53,892 nucleotides of DNA, from contig JAPUEL010000064.1 of NCBI GenBank assembly GCA_027492545.1, positions 1 through 53,892 on the forward strand, read 5' to 3'. Below, piece by piece: positions 7,728 through 16,774 of the stretch. Every line of letters begins with the position of its first letter. Position 1 is the stretch's first letter. The stretch comes from Propionibacteriaceae bacterium. GTDB taxonomy: Bacteria; Actinomycetota; Actinomycetes; Propionibacteriales; Propionibacteriaceae. A program made the translations under genes and the position numbers. The notes below the pieces were generated by a model, which saw only the letters and a program-made list of their open reading frames with translations, had not been told where the DNA came from and ran no database searches.

Positions 7728-9089
7728 TCAGTGCCTGGCCTCGCGGGCGTTCTCGCGGGCCTTCACGAATGCGCCGTCGATGCCCCAGCGCCCACCGCCG
7801 AGCGAGAGGAACACGATGCCCACCGCCAGCAGCAGCAGGTCCAGGTCTCCGAGGAAGCCCTCCATGCCCGCCACGAACGGGCTGAACTGCCCCCACCGGA
7901 TGAACGCCAGCGAACCGACGGCGACGACGGCCAGCAGGACGCCCACCACCCGCACGGCCAGGCCGATCACGAGCAGGACCGCCATGGCGGCCAACCCGAA
8001 CCCCACGATCCAGGCCACGAGCTCGGGCTCGGGGATCAGTGTCCCGCTGAGGAACTCGGTGGTGACGTCCAGGGCGCTGAGCACCTGGTAGCCGACGACC
8101 CCCAGGATGGCGGCGGTGATCAACCGGAGCACGAACAGCCCGAAGCTGCCGAAGTGACCGACGCCCCGCCGGGGCTGGGGAAGGGGGCGCACCGCGTTGG
8201 CATCCGAGGTCTGGACCAGGCCGAGGCGCTGGTCACGCGCCTCCTTCTCCGCCCGGAGCTGGTGCGCCACCCGCTCCTCCTCCGCCATCTCGTCGTCGAG
8301 GCTCTGCCGCTGGGCCGGGTCGATGACCCTCGTCTCGTCACGGTCGCGGTAGAGGCCCGCCAACGCGGCCGTTCCCGCGGCTCCCGCCGCGACGGCAGCC
8401 GGAGCGGGCGCGAGCACAGGCATGGCCTGCGTGGCATTCGGATCCTCCGCGGGACCCTCACCGGGCTCCGGCCGCACGGGCCAACCGAAGGACGCGGGAG
8501 CGCCCTCACCGTCCGCGGTCTCCTGTTCGTCGACGACCGGCTGGGGCTCCTCGAGGACCGGTTGGGGCTCGTCATCCACCTCAGGCTCCTGGCGAGGGGC
8601 TTCGGGCTCTGCGTCATCGGCAACGGCCTCCCCCTCCTGGACGGGCTCCGGCTCCTCCACGGACGGCTCCTGCTCAGCGGCCGGCTCAGCTTCGACCTCG
8701 AGCGACTCCGCCTCCGCGACCCGCTCGGGCTCGGCAGCGATCGGCTCCTCCCCCTCGACGGCCGGCTCCGGCTCCGGCTCTGGGGCGAACTGCTCGTCCT
8801 CCGCGACGGCGGGGTCGGTCTCGTCGAACGACTCCGCACCGGGCGGCAGGTCCCCCGCGGCCACCGGCTGGGGATCGATGTCGTCCCACTCATCGGCAGG
8901 ATCGGCCGCATCCTCGACAGGCGCCACCTCGGGCGCGGGCTGGCTCGGCGCCGGCGGCACGGGCACCGTCTGCTCGGACGCGTAGTCGTCCCATTCGGCT
9001 GGCTCCACGGGCACTCCGTAGTCGTCCTGTTCGGCCGTCCACTCCTCGTCGCGAGGTGTGCCTTCCTGAATCCAATCGTTGTTGGACAT
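7728..9089 (-). CDS. Acidic Glu/Pro-rich protein with C-terminal DoxX-like membrane domain
   Basis: 453 aa in two contrasting parts. Residues 1 to ~230 are a low-complexity, extremely acidic, Glu/Pro/Ala-rich region with many EEPEP-type steps, predicted disordered. After a short charged stretch (~250-310) come about four hydrophobic helices (RLITAAILGVVGYQVLSAL; VAWIVGFGLAAMAVLLVIGL; VGVLLAVVAVGSLAFI; DLLLLAVGIVFLSLGGG). The final GGGRWGIDGAF resembles DoxX-family C-termini. The acidic region precedes the first helix and is most likely cytoplasmic. Function unknown; co-directional with holB and the PSP1 gene. Confidence 0.75.
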   Translation of the reverse strand: MSNNDWIQEGTPRDEEWTAEQDDYGVPVEPAEWDDYASEQTVPVPPAPSQPAPEVAPVEDAADPADEWDDIDPQPVAAGDLPPGAESFDETDPAVAEDEQFAPEPEPEPAVEGEEPIAAEPERVAEAESLEVEAEPAAEQEPSVEEPEPVQEGEAVADDAEPEAPRQEPEVDDEPQPVLEEPQPVVDEQETADGEGAPASFGWPVRPEPGEGPAEDPNATQAMPVLAPAPAAVAAGAAGTAALAGLYRDRDETRVIDPAQRQSLDDEMAEEERVAHQLRAEKEARDQRLGLVQTSDANAVRPLPQPRRGVGHFGSFGLFVLRLITAAILGVVGYQVLSALDVTTEFLSGTLIPEPELVAWIVGFGLAAMAVLLVIGLAVRVVGVLLAVVAVGSLAFIRWGQFSPFVAGMEGFLGDLDLLLLAVGIVFLSLGGGRWGIDGAFVKARENAREARH

Positions 9090-9171
9090 CGCATCCCCTA
9101 TCAGTGGGCAGTCTTGCCTGCCATCTTGGCACCCGGGCCAGGCCTGGGCAGGGGTGACACGCCCGCCGACG

Positions 9172-10320
9172 TCAGGTCCGGGCGGCCAGTGAGAGGCTGA
9201 TCAACAACGCCTCGAGCGCCAGGAGGGGGGCGACGTTACCCTCGAGCGCGGTGCGCGCCTGCAGGATGGCGTCCAGCGCGCGGACCGTCTGCTCCGGGGT
9301 CGACCGCCGCGCCACGGGCTCGATCTGGTCCGCGAGATCGGAGTTGACCAGGGGCACGTCCGGGGCCGTCTGGCGGGCCAACACGTCGCGGTAGTAGCCG
9401 GTGAACTCGGTCAGCACCCGATCCAGCGCGTCGCGCTGGAGCCGCTTCACGCGGGCCTTCTGCTGCTCCTCGAGCTCACGCAGCGCTGCCTGGGCGTTGC
9501 GCGGCTTGGCGCCGCGACCACCCACGCCCAGTGCCTCCTGCAGCGCGGTCATCTCCTTCGCGTCGAGGTCCGCCGTGGCCTGCGCCGCCTCGTCGCCACT
9601 GGAGGAGACGAGGTTCTCGGCGGCGTCAAGGCACGCGGTGACCGAGGTGAGCCGGCCAGGGAGGGAGAGGATCTCATGGCGTCGGATCCGTGCGTCCTCA
9701 GACCGCGCCAACATGCGTGCCCTGCCCACATGCCCCTGGGCGGCGCGCGCGGCGTGCGCCGCGAGGGCGGGCGAGACACCGTCGCGGGTGATCAGCAGCT
9801 CGGTCACCGCGTCGTCACCCGGCGTGACCAGCTTGATGGCCCTGCATCGCGAACGGATGGTGATGATGACGTCGTCCGCGCTGGGCGCGCACAGGAGCCA
9901 CACGGTCTTGCGGGCCGGCTCCTCCAGCCCCTTGAGGAGCGCGTCGGCGCCCCGCTCCGTGATCCGGTCCGCGTCCTCGACGACGACGATCTGGTGCCGG
10001 TTCTTCACCGGGGCCATCCCCGCCCGGCCCACGAGGGCGCGCACCTCGTCGACGCCGATCGAGAGTTGTTCGGTGCGCAGCAGCGTCACGTCGGGATGAG
10101 CGCCCGACAGGGTGGTGCGGCAGTCCTCGCAGCGGCCGCAGCCGCCGGTGGCACACTGCAGTGCCGCGGCGAACGCCTTGGCCGCGTTGGACCGTCCGGA
10201 CCCGGGGGGGCCGACGAACAGCCAGGCGTGCGTCATGGCGTGGCTGTGGCCCTCGACGGCGCGTCGGAGGGTGCCGACGGCCCGCTCCTGCCCGATCAGT
10301 TCAGACCACACGTCGCCCAT
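9172..10320 (-). CDS. holB: DNA polymerase III subunit delta' (clamp-loader ATPase)
   Basis: 382 aa. AAA+ clamp-loader subunit. The P-loop is GPPGSGRS (~37-44), lacking the canonical Lys, consistent with the non-hydrolysing delta' subunit. The four-cysteine zinc module is C56/C61/C64/C67 (CATGGCGRCEDC). Sensor-type segments VVVEDADRITERGADALLKGLEEP and IRSRC are present. It loads the beta clamp within the replisome. It is immediately downstream of thymidylate kinase, the usual tmk-holB arrangement. Confidence 0.93.
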   Translation of the reverse strand: MGDVWSELIGQERAVGTLRRAVEGHSHAMTHAWLFVGPPGSGRSNAAKAFAAALQCATGGCGRCEDCRTTLSGAHPDVTLLRTEQLSIGVDEVRALVGRAGMAPVKNRHQIVVVEDADRITERGADALLKGLEEPARKTVWLLCAPSADDVIITIRSRCRAIKLVTPGDDAVTELLITRDGVSPALAAHAARAAQGHVGRARMLARSEDARIRRHEILSLPGRLTSVTACLDAAENLVSSSGDEAAQATADLDAKEMTALQEALGVGGRGAKPRNAQAALRELEEQQKARVKRLQRDALDRVLTEFTGYYRDVLARQTAPDVPLVNSDLADQIEPVARRSTPEQTVRALDAILQARTALEGNVAPLLALEALLISLSLAART

Positions 10321-10365
10321 GCGGCCATCCTGCCATGCACCGACGACGCGGCGCTCAGGCCGCCC

Positions 10366-10980
10366 TCATCGCTCCAGCCGCCCGGCGACATGCCCGGCGA
10401 TGGCCTCGGCCAGCTCCTGCCGGGTCGCACGGGCGTCGAGGACGAGGTAGCGGTCCTGCTCGCGGGCGGCCAGGTCGAGGAAGAAGTCCCGCGCCCGGTG
10501 GTGCAGCCCGATTCCGGCGCCCTCCAGGCGATCCTTGTCCGAGATCGCCTCGACGGCGTCCGTGGGATCCGCATCGAGCAGCACCGTCAGGTGCGGCTTG
10601 AGCCCGCCGACCGCCCACCACGCGATGCCGGCCACCTCCTCGATGTCCAGCGCCCGTCCCGCCCCCTGGTAGGCGATCATCGAGTCCACGTAGCGGTCAC
10701 ACACCACCACCTCGCCCCGCGCCAGGGCCGGACGAATGACCTCGTGCACGTGTTGGGCCTTGTCAGCAGCGTAGATCAGTGCCTCCGCCCTCGGATCGAC
10801 GTGGCCCATCGCCGGGTCCAGCACGAGACGCCTGAGCTCAGCGCCCACGGGCGTGCCGCCGGGCTGGCGGGTGACCACATGCGGCACGCGACGCTCTCCC
10901 AGCCAGCCGGCGAGCCGCTCGACCTGCGTCGACTTGCCCACCCCGTCGCCACCCTCGAACACGATGAACAGGCCGGTCAC
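10366..10980 (-). CDS. tmk: Thymidylate kinase (dTMP kinase)
   Basis: 204 aa. P-loop FEGGDGVGKST at residues 8-18, the DR(Y/H) motif in VVCDRYVDSMIAYQGAGR, and a TRQPGGTPVG segment corresponding to the TREPGGT motif of the family. Phosphorylates dTMP to dTDP with ATP. Starts at GTG 10980, which overlaps the stop of the upstream CYTH/CHAD-like gene (GTGA), indicating translational coupling. The open frame extends much further upstream but there it lies inside another gene. Confidence 0.95.
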   Translation of the reverse strand: MTGLFIVFEGGDGVGKSTQVERLAGWLGERRVPHVVTRQPGGTPVGAELRRLVLDPAMGHVDPRAEALIYAADKAQHVHEVIRPALARGEVVVCDRYVDSMIAYQGAGRALDIEEVAGIAWWAVGGLKPHLTVLLDADPTDAVEAISDKDRLEGAGIGLHHRARDFFLDLAAREQDRYLVLDARATRQELAEAIAGHVAGRLER

Positions 10981-12362
10981 TTCTTCCTGGCCTCGTGCTT
11001 CGCGGCCCGGCGCATGAGCTTGCGCGCCTCGGTGACCCGGTCCGGCCACCGCTCGACGAACGCCTCCCGATGGCGGCGGACCTCGGCGCGCTTGCGTTCG
11101 GTGTCGCGGCCGAGCGCGAACGCCTGCGCGGCGCTCAGGCCATCCAGAGCGGGCTCGCCGGCGAACGCGCCGAGCGCGCACCTCCGCAGCTCCTGGGTCA
11201 CGTCGCCGAGGCGGCGGAGGATGCGGGTGACCACCTTCGGGAACAGGGGCGCGGCCACGGCCACCACCACCTCCAGTTGCTCGGCGGCGCGCAGCGCCCC
11301 CTGCCACTGCTCGTCGGTGGAGTCCGCGCGGAGGGCGCGGCAGCGGTCCGCCAGGATGAAGGTGGCCTGCTCGGCGCGCTGGTAGAGCAACTCTGCCGCG
11401 GGCTTGTGCGCCAGGTCGCCCAGACGAGGAGCCCGCGCGGCGCCCACGAGGGCGTCGATCACGTCCAGCAGCGGGGTCTCCACCTCGGCCGGTGACGCGA
11501 ACGGCAGGCCGCTGAGCGCCCGCTCGGTGGCCTCCCTCCAGGAGGGCTCCAGCACGGGGGCCAGCCCGCGGAGGTCCCGACCGAAGGCCCACAACCGGTC
11601 GTTGAGCTCCGACAGATCCTCACCTCCCGACGACCGCCTGGCCAGGTCGGCCCGGACGATCCCCTGCAGGTGCTCGGCGAACAGCGACGCCACGAACTCC
11701 TCCAGCGTCGAATCGCGGTGGGTCTCGCGGGGAAGGGGAAAGCTCGTCAGGCCGGTGGCGGGGGCCCCGAGACGCTGGCGGATGCTCGGGTATTCGTCGA
11801 CGACCGTGGCGTTGACCGACATGGCGGCGCTGACCAGGAAGTCGCGCTGCTGGCCGGTCAGGTGCTCGCTCGGGGTGATGGTGATCTCGCGGTAGCGGGC
11901 CGTGGTGATCCCGCTGCGGCGGATCCGGACTCGCTCGTCGCGGACGACGGCGGCGATCTGCCCCTCGCTGGTGCGCAAGGCCCACTCGTCGCGCTCGCAG
12001 TGCAGGGCCGCCATGGTGCCGAGCACTCCGCGGCGCACCAGGGGGCGCAGCAGGCGGGCGTACTGCTCAGGGAGGTCTCCCGAAGCGCCGAGGGGCTCCA
12101 CCTGCTCCTCGGGCAGATGCGGGGCCCAGGACGGGCCCGCCAGGTACCACTCCCCCATTCCGTCGATCACCCGGTGGGCCACGGTCACGCCGGCCCGCAG
12201 GAGGCGGGCATCCTCGACGTCCAGGACCGTCACATCCATCGTGTACGAGGCGGCGGGGCGACGAAGTATCCGCGGAAGGCCGACCGCCTCTGAGGTGAGC
12301 CGGGGCGGATCGGAGGTGAAGGGGACCTCCAACCGGAGCACGGCGCGTCGCTTCTTACCCAT
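10977..12362 (-). CDS. CYTH/CHAD-like domain protein (divergent)
   Basis: 461 aa. The N-terminal ~180 residues look like a degenerate CYTH (triphosphate tunnel) domain: LLRAGVTVAHR, a poorly conserved GEWYLAGPS where typical members read GWHLKLP, and ARYREITITP. The C-terminal ~270 residues are alpha-helical, rich in Arg/Ala/Leu and end in a basic tail, like CHAD domains. CYTH members hydrolyse triphosphates and CHAD domains bind polyphosphate, but the acidic ExExK signature at the N-terminus reads only RLEVPF, so catalysis is doubtful. Positioned between topA and tmk, overlapping tmk. ATG 12362 chosen; an upstream in-frame ATG at 12386 is less likely. Confidence 0.65.
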   Translation of the reverse strand: MGKKRRAVLRLEVPFTSDPPRLTSEAVGLPRILRRPAASYTMDVTVLDVEDARLLRAGVTVAHRVIDGMGEWYLAGPSWAPHLPEEQVEPLGASGDLPEQYARLLRPLVRRGVLGTMAALHCERDEWALRTSEGQIAAVVRDERVRIRRSGITTARYREITITPSEHLTGQQRDFLVSAAMSVNATVVDEYPSIRQRLGAPATGLTSFPLPRETHRDSTLEEFVASLFAEHLQGIVRADLARRSSGGEDLSELNDRLWAFGRDLRGLAPVLEPSWREATERALSGLPFASPAEVETPLLDVIDALVGAARAPRLGDLAHKPAAELLYQRAEQATFILADRCRALRADSTDEQWQGALRAAEQLEVVVAVAAPLFPKVVTRILRRLGDVTQELRRCALGAFAGEPALDGLSAAQAFALGRDTERKRAEVRRHREAFVERWPDRVTEARKLMRRAAKHEARKK

Positions 12363-12422
12363 GGGGGCCACCCTAGTGGTCGTCACTGAGAGTTGGTCCG
12401 CCGCGGCCGCCGGGCCGCGACC

Positions 12423-15092
12423 TCAGGCCTTCTTCGTGGCGCGGGCCGCGGGCTTCTTGGTCGCGGTGGTCTTGCGGGTCGTGGTGCGCTTGGCGGCGGG
12501 CTTAGTGGCCGGGCCCTTGGCCCGCTTCTCCGCGATCAGCTCGAACGCGCGCTCGGAGCTCAGCGTCTCCGGGGGGTCGTCGCGGCGCAGCGTGGCGTTG
12601 GTCTCGCCGTCGGTGACGTACGGCCCGAACCGGCCTGACTTGAGCACCACGGGCTTGCCGGACACGGGGTCCGCGCCGAACTCCTTCAGGGGCGCCGCGG
12701 CGGCCGCCCGGCCGCGCGCCTTCGGTTGTGCGTAGATGGCCAGTGCCTCCTCCAGCGAGATGGAGAAGATCTGGTCCTCCGAGGTGAGCGAACGCGAGTC
12801 CGTCCCGCGCTTGAGATAGGGGCCGTAGCGGCCGTTCTGCGCCGTGATCTCGGTGCCGTCGGCATCCGCGCCGACCACGCGCGGAAGGCTCATCAGCTGG
12901 AGCGCCGTGGGGAGGTCGATGGAGTCCAGCGACATGGACGAGAAGAGCGAGCCGGTACGCGCCTTGGCCGACTTGGGCGCGTCCTCGGGGAGTACCTCGG
13001 TGACGTAGGGGCCGTAGCGCCCATTCTTGGCCACCACCATGGTGCCGCTCGCCTCGTCGACGCCGAGCTCGCGCTCCTCGTCCAGGGGCTTGCTCAGCAG
13101 CTCCTCCGCGACCTCGACCGTCAGCGCGTCGGGGGCCATGTCCTCGGGCACGTTGGCCCGGCGGCCGTCGGACGATTCGACGTAGGTGCCGTACCGGCCC
13201 ACCCGCACGTCGATGCCCGAATCACGGAGGGGGAACGTGGACAGCGCCCGGGCGTCGATCTCCCCAAGCTCGGTCACCAACGCCTCGAGGCCGTGATGTG
13301 CGCTGCCATCGGGCCCGCGGTAGAACTCCGAGAGCACCTTGAGCCTCTTCGCCTTGCCGCTTGCGATCTCGTCGAGCTGATCCTCGAGCTGGGCCGTGAA
13401 CGCGTAATCGACCAGCTCGGAGAAGTGTTCCTCGAGCAAGCGGGTGACGGCGAACGCGAGCCACGTCGGCACGAGGGCCGAGCCCTTCTTGAACACATAA
13501 TCCCGAGCGGTGATGGTGCGGATGATCGACGCGTAGGTGGAGGGCCGGCCGATCTCGAGCTCCTCCAGCTTGGCCACCAGCGACGGCTCCGTGTACCGGG
13601 CCGGCGGGCGCGTCTCATGGCCGGAGGCCTGCACGTCGGCTACCTCGAGGGGCTGCCCGGCGGTGAGGATGGGCAGGCGGGTCTGCTGGTCGTCCGAGGC
13701 CGAGTCGTCGTCGACGCTGACCACGTAGGCCTTGAGGAAGCCAGGGAAGGTGATGGTGCGCCCGGAGGCCACCAGTCCGGCGCGGGAGACCGCGCCGGTG
13801 CCCACCTGGGCGGCCGGGAAGGCCGCGTCCACGCGGATGGTCAGCGACTCGCCCTTGGCGTCGGACATCTGCGAGGCCAGCGTGCGGCGCCAGATGAGCT
13901 GGTAGAGCTTGAACGGGTCCCCCACCAGCCCGGTCTCGTCCGGGTGACGGAAGGTGTCGCCGGCCGGACGGATGGCCTCGTGCGCCTCCTGCGCGTTCTT
14001 CACCTTGGACGCATAGACCCGCGGCTGGGCCGGCAGGTACTTCTCACCGAAGAGCTCCCGAACCTGCTTGCGGGCGGCCTGGATGGCCTGCCCCGCCAGC
14101 GTCACGGAGTCCGTACGCATGTAGGTGATGAAGCCCTTCTCGTAGAGCTCCTGGGCCACGCGCATCGCCCGCTCGGAGGTGAAGCCGAGCTTGCGGCCGG
14201 CCTCCTGCTGCAGCGTGGTGGTGCGGAAGGGCTCGTAGGGCTTTCGGGTGTAGGGCTTTGCCTCCACCGCCCCCACGGTGAGGGTGGCTGCGCGCAGCGC
14301 GTCCGCCAGGGTACGGGCCGAGGCCTCGTCGAGGATCAGCGCGTCCTGGGAGGTGAGCTCACCGGAGGCGTTGAAGTCGCGGCCCTGCGCCACCCTCGCA
14401 TCGCCGACGGTGGCAAGACGCGCTGGGAAGGTGCGGGGGTCCGCGTCTGGACCCGCGTCGAGGTGGGTGTCGAGGTCCCAGTAGGAGGCGGGGACGAAGG
14501 CGATGCGCTCGCGCTCACGGTCCACCACCAGCCGGGTGGCGACGGACTGCACGCGACCCGCGGAGAGCCGCGGCATGACCTTCTTCCACAGCACCGGGGA
14601 GACCTCGTAGCCGTAGAGCCGGTCCAGGATGCGGCGGGTCTCCTGCGCGTCGACCAGGTCGACGTCCAGCTCCCGGGGATGGGTGACCGCCTCGGCGATC
14701 GCGGTCTTGGTGATCTCGTGGAACACCATCCGCTTCACGGGGACCTTGGGCTTCAGCTCCTCCATAAGGTGCCACGCGATGGCCTCGCCCTCGCGGTCAC
14801 CGTCGGTGGCCAGCAGGAGCTCATCGACGCCGGCAAGCTTGGCCTTCAGGTCCTTGATGGTGGCCTTCTTGTCCGGGGAGACCACGTAGATGGCCTGAAA
14901 GTTGTTGTCGACGTCGACGCCGGTGCGGGCCCACTTCTCACCCTTGTACTTGGCGGGCACCTCGGATGCCGACGTGGGGAGGTCGCGGACGTGCCCCCGG
15001 CTGGACTCGACGATGTAGTCGGAGCCGAGATAGCCGGCGATCTTCGTCGCCTTGGTCGGCGACTCGACAATCACCAGACGCTTGAGAGCCAT
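12423..15092 (-). CDS. topA: DNA topoisomerase I
   Basis: 889 aa, type IA topoisomerase. TOPRIM domain at the N-terminus (LVIVESPTKATKIAGYL, ATDGDREGEAIAWH) and catalytic tyrosine in KGFITYMRTDS. The C-terminal half carries repeated GR(Y/F)G(P/T)Y modules (VGRYGTY, NGRYGPY twice, SGRFGPY) that replace zinc fingers in actinobacterial TopA, then a Lys/Arg/Thr/Ala-rich tail that probably helps processivity on DNA. Relaxes negative supercoils. A perfect TTGACA lies upstream on the minus strand (15141-15146) but no well-spaced -10 was found. Confidence 0.97.
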   Translation of the reverse strand: MALKRLVIVESPTKATKIAGYLGSDYIVESSRGHVRDLPTSASEVPAKYKGEKWARTGVDVDNNFQAIYVVSPDKKATIKDLKAKLAGVDELLLATDGDREGEAIAWHLMEELKPKVPVKRMVFHEITKTAIAEAVTHPRELDVDLVDAQETRRILDRLYGYEVSPVLWKKVMPRLSAGRVQSVATRLVVDRERERIAFVPASYWDLDTHLDAGPDADPRTFPARLATVGDARVAQGRDFNASGELTSQDALILDEASARTLADALRAATLTVGAVEAKPYTRKPYEPFRTTTLQQEAGRKLGFTSERAMRVAQELYEKGFITYMRTDSVTLAGQAIQAARKQVRELFGEKYLPAQPRVYASKVKNAQEAHEAIRPAGDTFRHPDETGLVGDPFKLYQLIWRRTLASQMSDAKGESLTIRVDAAFPAAQVGTGAVSRAGLVASGRTITFPGFLKAYVVSVDDDSASDDQQTRLPILTAGQPLEVADVQASGHETRPPARYTEPSLVAKLEELEIGRPSTYASIIRTITARDYVFKKGSALVPTWLAFAVTRLLEEHFSELVDYAFTAQLEDQLDEIASGKAKRLKVLSEFYRGPDGSAHHGLEALVTELGEIDARALSTFPLRDSGIDVRVGRYGTYVESSDGRRANVPEDMAPDALTVEVAEELLSKPLDEERELGVDEASGTMVVAKNGRYGPYVTEVLPEDAPKSAKARTGSLFSSMSLDSIDLPTALQLMSLPRVVGADADGTEITAQNGRYGPYLKRGTDSRSLTSEDQIFSISLEEALAIYAQPKARGRAAAAAPLKEFGADPVSGKPVVLKSGRFGPYVTDGETNATLRRDDPPETLSSERAFELIAEKRAKGPATKPAAKRTTTRKTTATKKPAARATKKA

Positions 15093-15174
15093 GGGTGGAT
15101 CAGTCCTCCAGTCGGAAACTCATCGAACAATAGCCTGTGCTGTCAACGTGACCGTCGGCGCGCCGGCCGCCCGC

Positions 15175-16647
15175 CTACAGGCGGAGCATCTGGTCCAGCA
15201 GCATCGCCCTGACCTCCGGGAGGACCGAAGCCGCCAGGACCGATCCGTCCAGGTCGAGCACGTGGGCGACGGCGCCGATCACCTGCCCGAGCGTGAGGTC
15301 CCCGTCGAGAGCGCCCATGACCGAGGCCAGTGCCGTGTCGGCCTTGACGGCGCGGCGCAGCCCGGTGCGCTGCCGGAACACGATGTGCTCGGGGTCTTCG
15401 GCGCCCGGGACCCCGATCGTCTCCTGATCGACGTCGACCAGCGTCGGCGACGAGGCGAGCAGCGCGGCCGTCGGCAGCTGGAAGGCGTCCACCGCCTCGG
15501 CATGGCGGGCGAACGTCTCCCCCACCGGCTGCGCGACCGCGTGGGGCCAGGCCTCGTAGCGGCGATGGGGCACGGCCCTCTCGGCCCGGGTGACGAGGAT
15601 CCACCCCATCCCGACGGCGCGCACGCCGAGCCGGTCGAAGTAGGCGAGCCACTCGTCGTACGCCCCACGCCAGCCGGGCGAGCCGGCGAGACCCGCGTCC
15701 GCCAGCCACATCTCGATGTAGCTGAACACGTCCAGCCGCTCGCGCTCGATCACCCAGGCGTCGCAGCCGTCGGGGACCCACGAGTCGAGCCGGTCCTGCC
15801 ACGGCTCGTCGAGGACGGCCCAGTTGGTCAGCAGCTGCAGGCTGCCTCCGGGGTTCAGCCGGTCGGCCGCCCCACGGATGAGGGTCTCGACGAGGGCATC
15901 GCCCTCGAAGTTGGTCTCCCGGTAGGCGAGGGTTTCCGCCTCAGCCCGCGGCGGGCTCATCACGAACGGCGGGTTGGACACGATGAGATCGAACCGGTCC
16001 CGGCGCACCGGCTCGTACAGCGACCCGGCACGGACCTCCGCCTCGACCTCGTTCAGGGCGAGGGTGAGCCGGGCCAGCTCGAGCGCGCGCTCGTTGACGT
16101 CGGTGGCGACGACACACGCCGTGTGCCGGGCGAGATGCAGCGTCTGCACCGCGCACCCCGTCCCCAGGTCGAGCGCCGTCGCGACGGGGCGCCGCATCGT
16201 CAACTGCGCGAGCGTGGTGGAGGCCGGGGACACGCCCAGGACGTAGTCCGGCCGCGTGGGGACGACCTGGCCGTCGAGCCCCGGTGTGGGGTCGGCCACG
16301 ATCCACCCCGACGCTCCGTCGTCCGGCGAACCGTACGGCCTGATGTCGATCAGGGCCCGGACCCCGTCGGCCTGGCGCACCAGGTAACCGGCTTCGATCA
16401 GCGCGGACATGTCGAGTGTCGCGGCCAGGTGCTCCTCCGCGACCGTCTGCTGCAGCACGAAGAGCCTGGTCAGGGTGGCGAGCGGTCCGGTGTCGCGGCC
16501 GAGTGCCACGTCCGCCGGCACCGTGGAGTTGCGGCCGAGGCCCGCCTGCCCCTCCTCTCCGATGCGGTCCAGCACGGCGTCGACCGTGAAGCCGGCAGTG
16601 AGCAGGCTGGCTCGCAGGTGGGACGGATCGAGGCGCATGTGGGTCAT
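15175..16647 (-). CDS. Class I SAM-dependent methyltransferase, HemK/PrmC-like, with extra N- and C-terminal domains
   Basis: 490 aa. A central SAM-binding core has LDLGTGCAVQTLHLARH (motif I), ATDVNERALELARL and the substrate motif SNPPFVMSPP, the NPPY-type signature of enzymes that methylate amide or amino nitrogen. It is flanked by a ~150-residue N-terminal domain and a ~140-residue C-terminal domain, an arrangement common in actinobacterial proteins of unassigned target. Located just downstream of topA on the same strand. ATG at 16647 chosen (a second ATG follows three codons later). Substrate unknown. Confidence 0.85.
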   Translation of the reverse strand: MTHMRLDPSHLRASLLTAGFTVDAVLDRIGEEGQAGLGRNSTVPADVALGRDTGPLATLTRLFVLQQTVAEEHLAATLDMSALIEAGYLVRQADGVRALIDIRPYGSPDDGASGWIVADPTPGLDGQVVPTRPDYVLGVSPASTTLAQLTMRRPVATALDLGTGCAVQTLHLARHTACVVATDVNERALELARLTLALNEVEAEVRAGSLYEPVRRDRFDLIVSNPPFVMSPPRAEAETLAYRETNFEGDALVETLIRGAADRLNPGGSLQLLTNWAVLDEPWQDRLDSWVPDGCDAWVIERERLDVFSYIEMWLADAGLAGSPGWRGAYDEWLAYFDRLGVRAVGMGWILVTRAERAVPHRRYEAWPHAVAQPVGETFARHAEAVDAFQLPTAALLASSPTLVDVDQETIGVPGAEDPEHIVFRQRTGLRRAVKADTALASVMGALDGDLTLGQVIGAVAHVLDLDGSVLAASVLPEVRAMLLDQMLRL

Positions 16648-16774
16648 CGTAGGGCCCGGCGTCCAGACGGCTACTGCGGCTGCAGCGCCCGACTGGGCGG
16701 CGCGGCCTTGATCCGGGAGCGCTGACGGATGAGGCCGACGTCGGCCAGGCCCCTCTATGGGCCACCGCGTGGTC

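Noticed and set aside
15141..15146. Perfect TTGACA upstream of topA on the minus strand
   Set aside because: No acceptable -10 hexamer at 16-18 bases, so not listed as a promoter.
12726..15212. Very long plus-strand open frame opposite topA
   Set aside because: Gly/Val/Arg/His-rich shadow translation of a conserved gene; the minus-strand topA is unambiguous.
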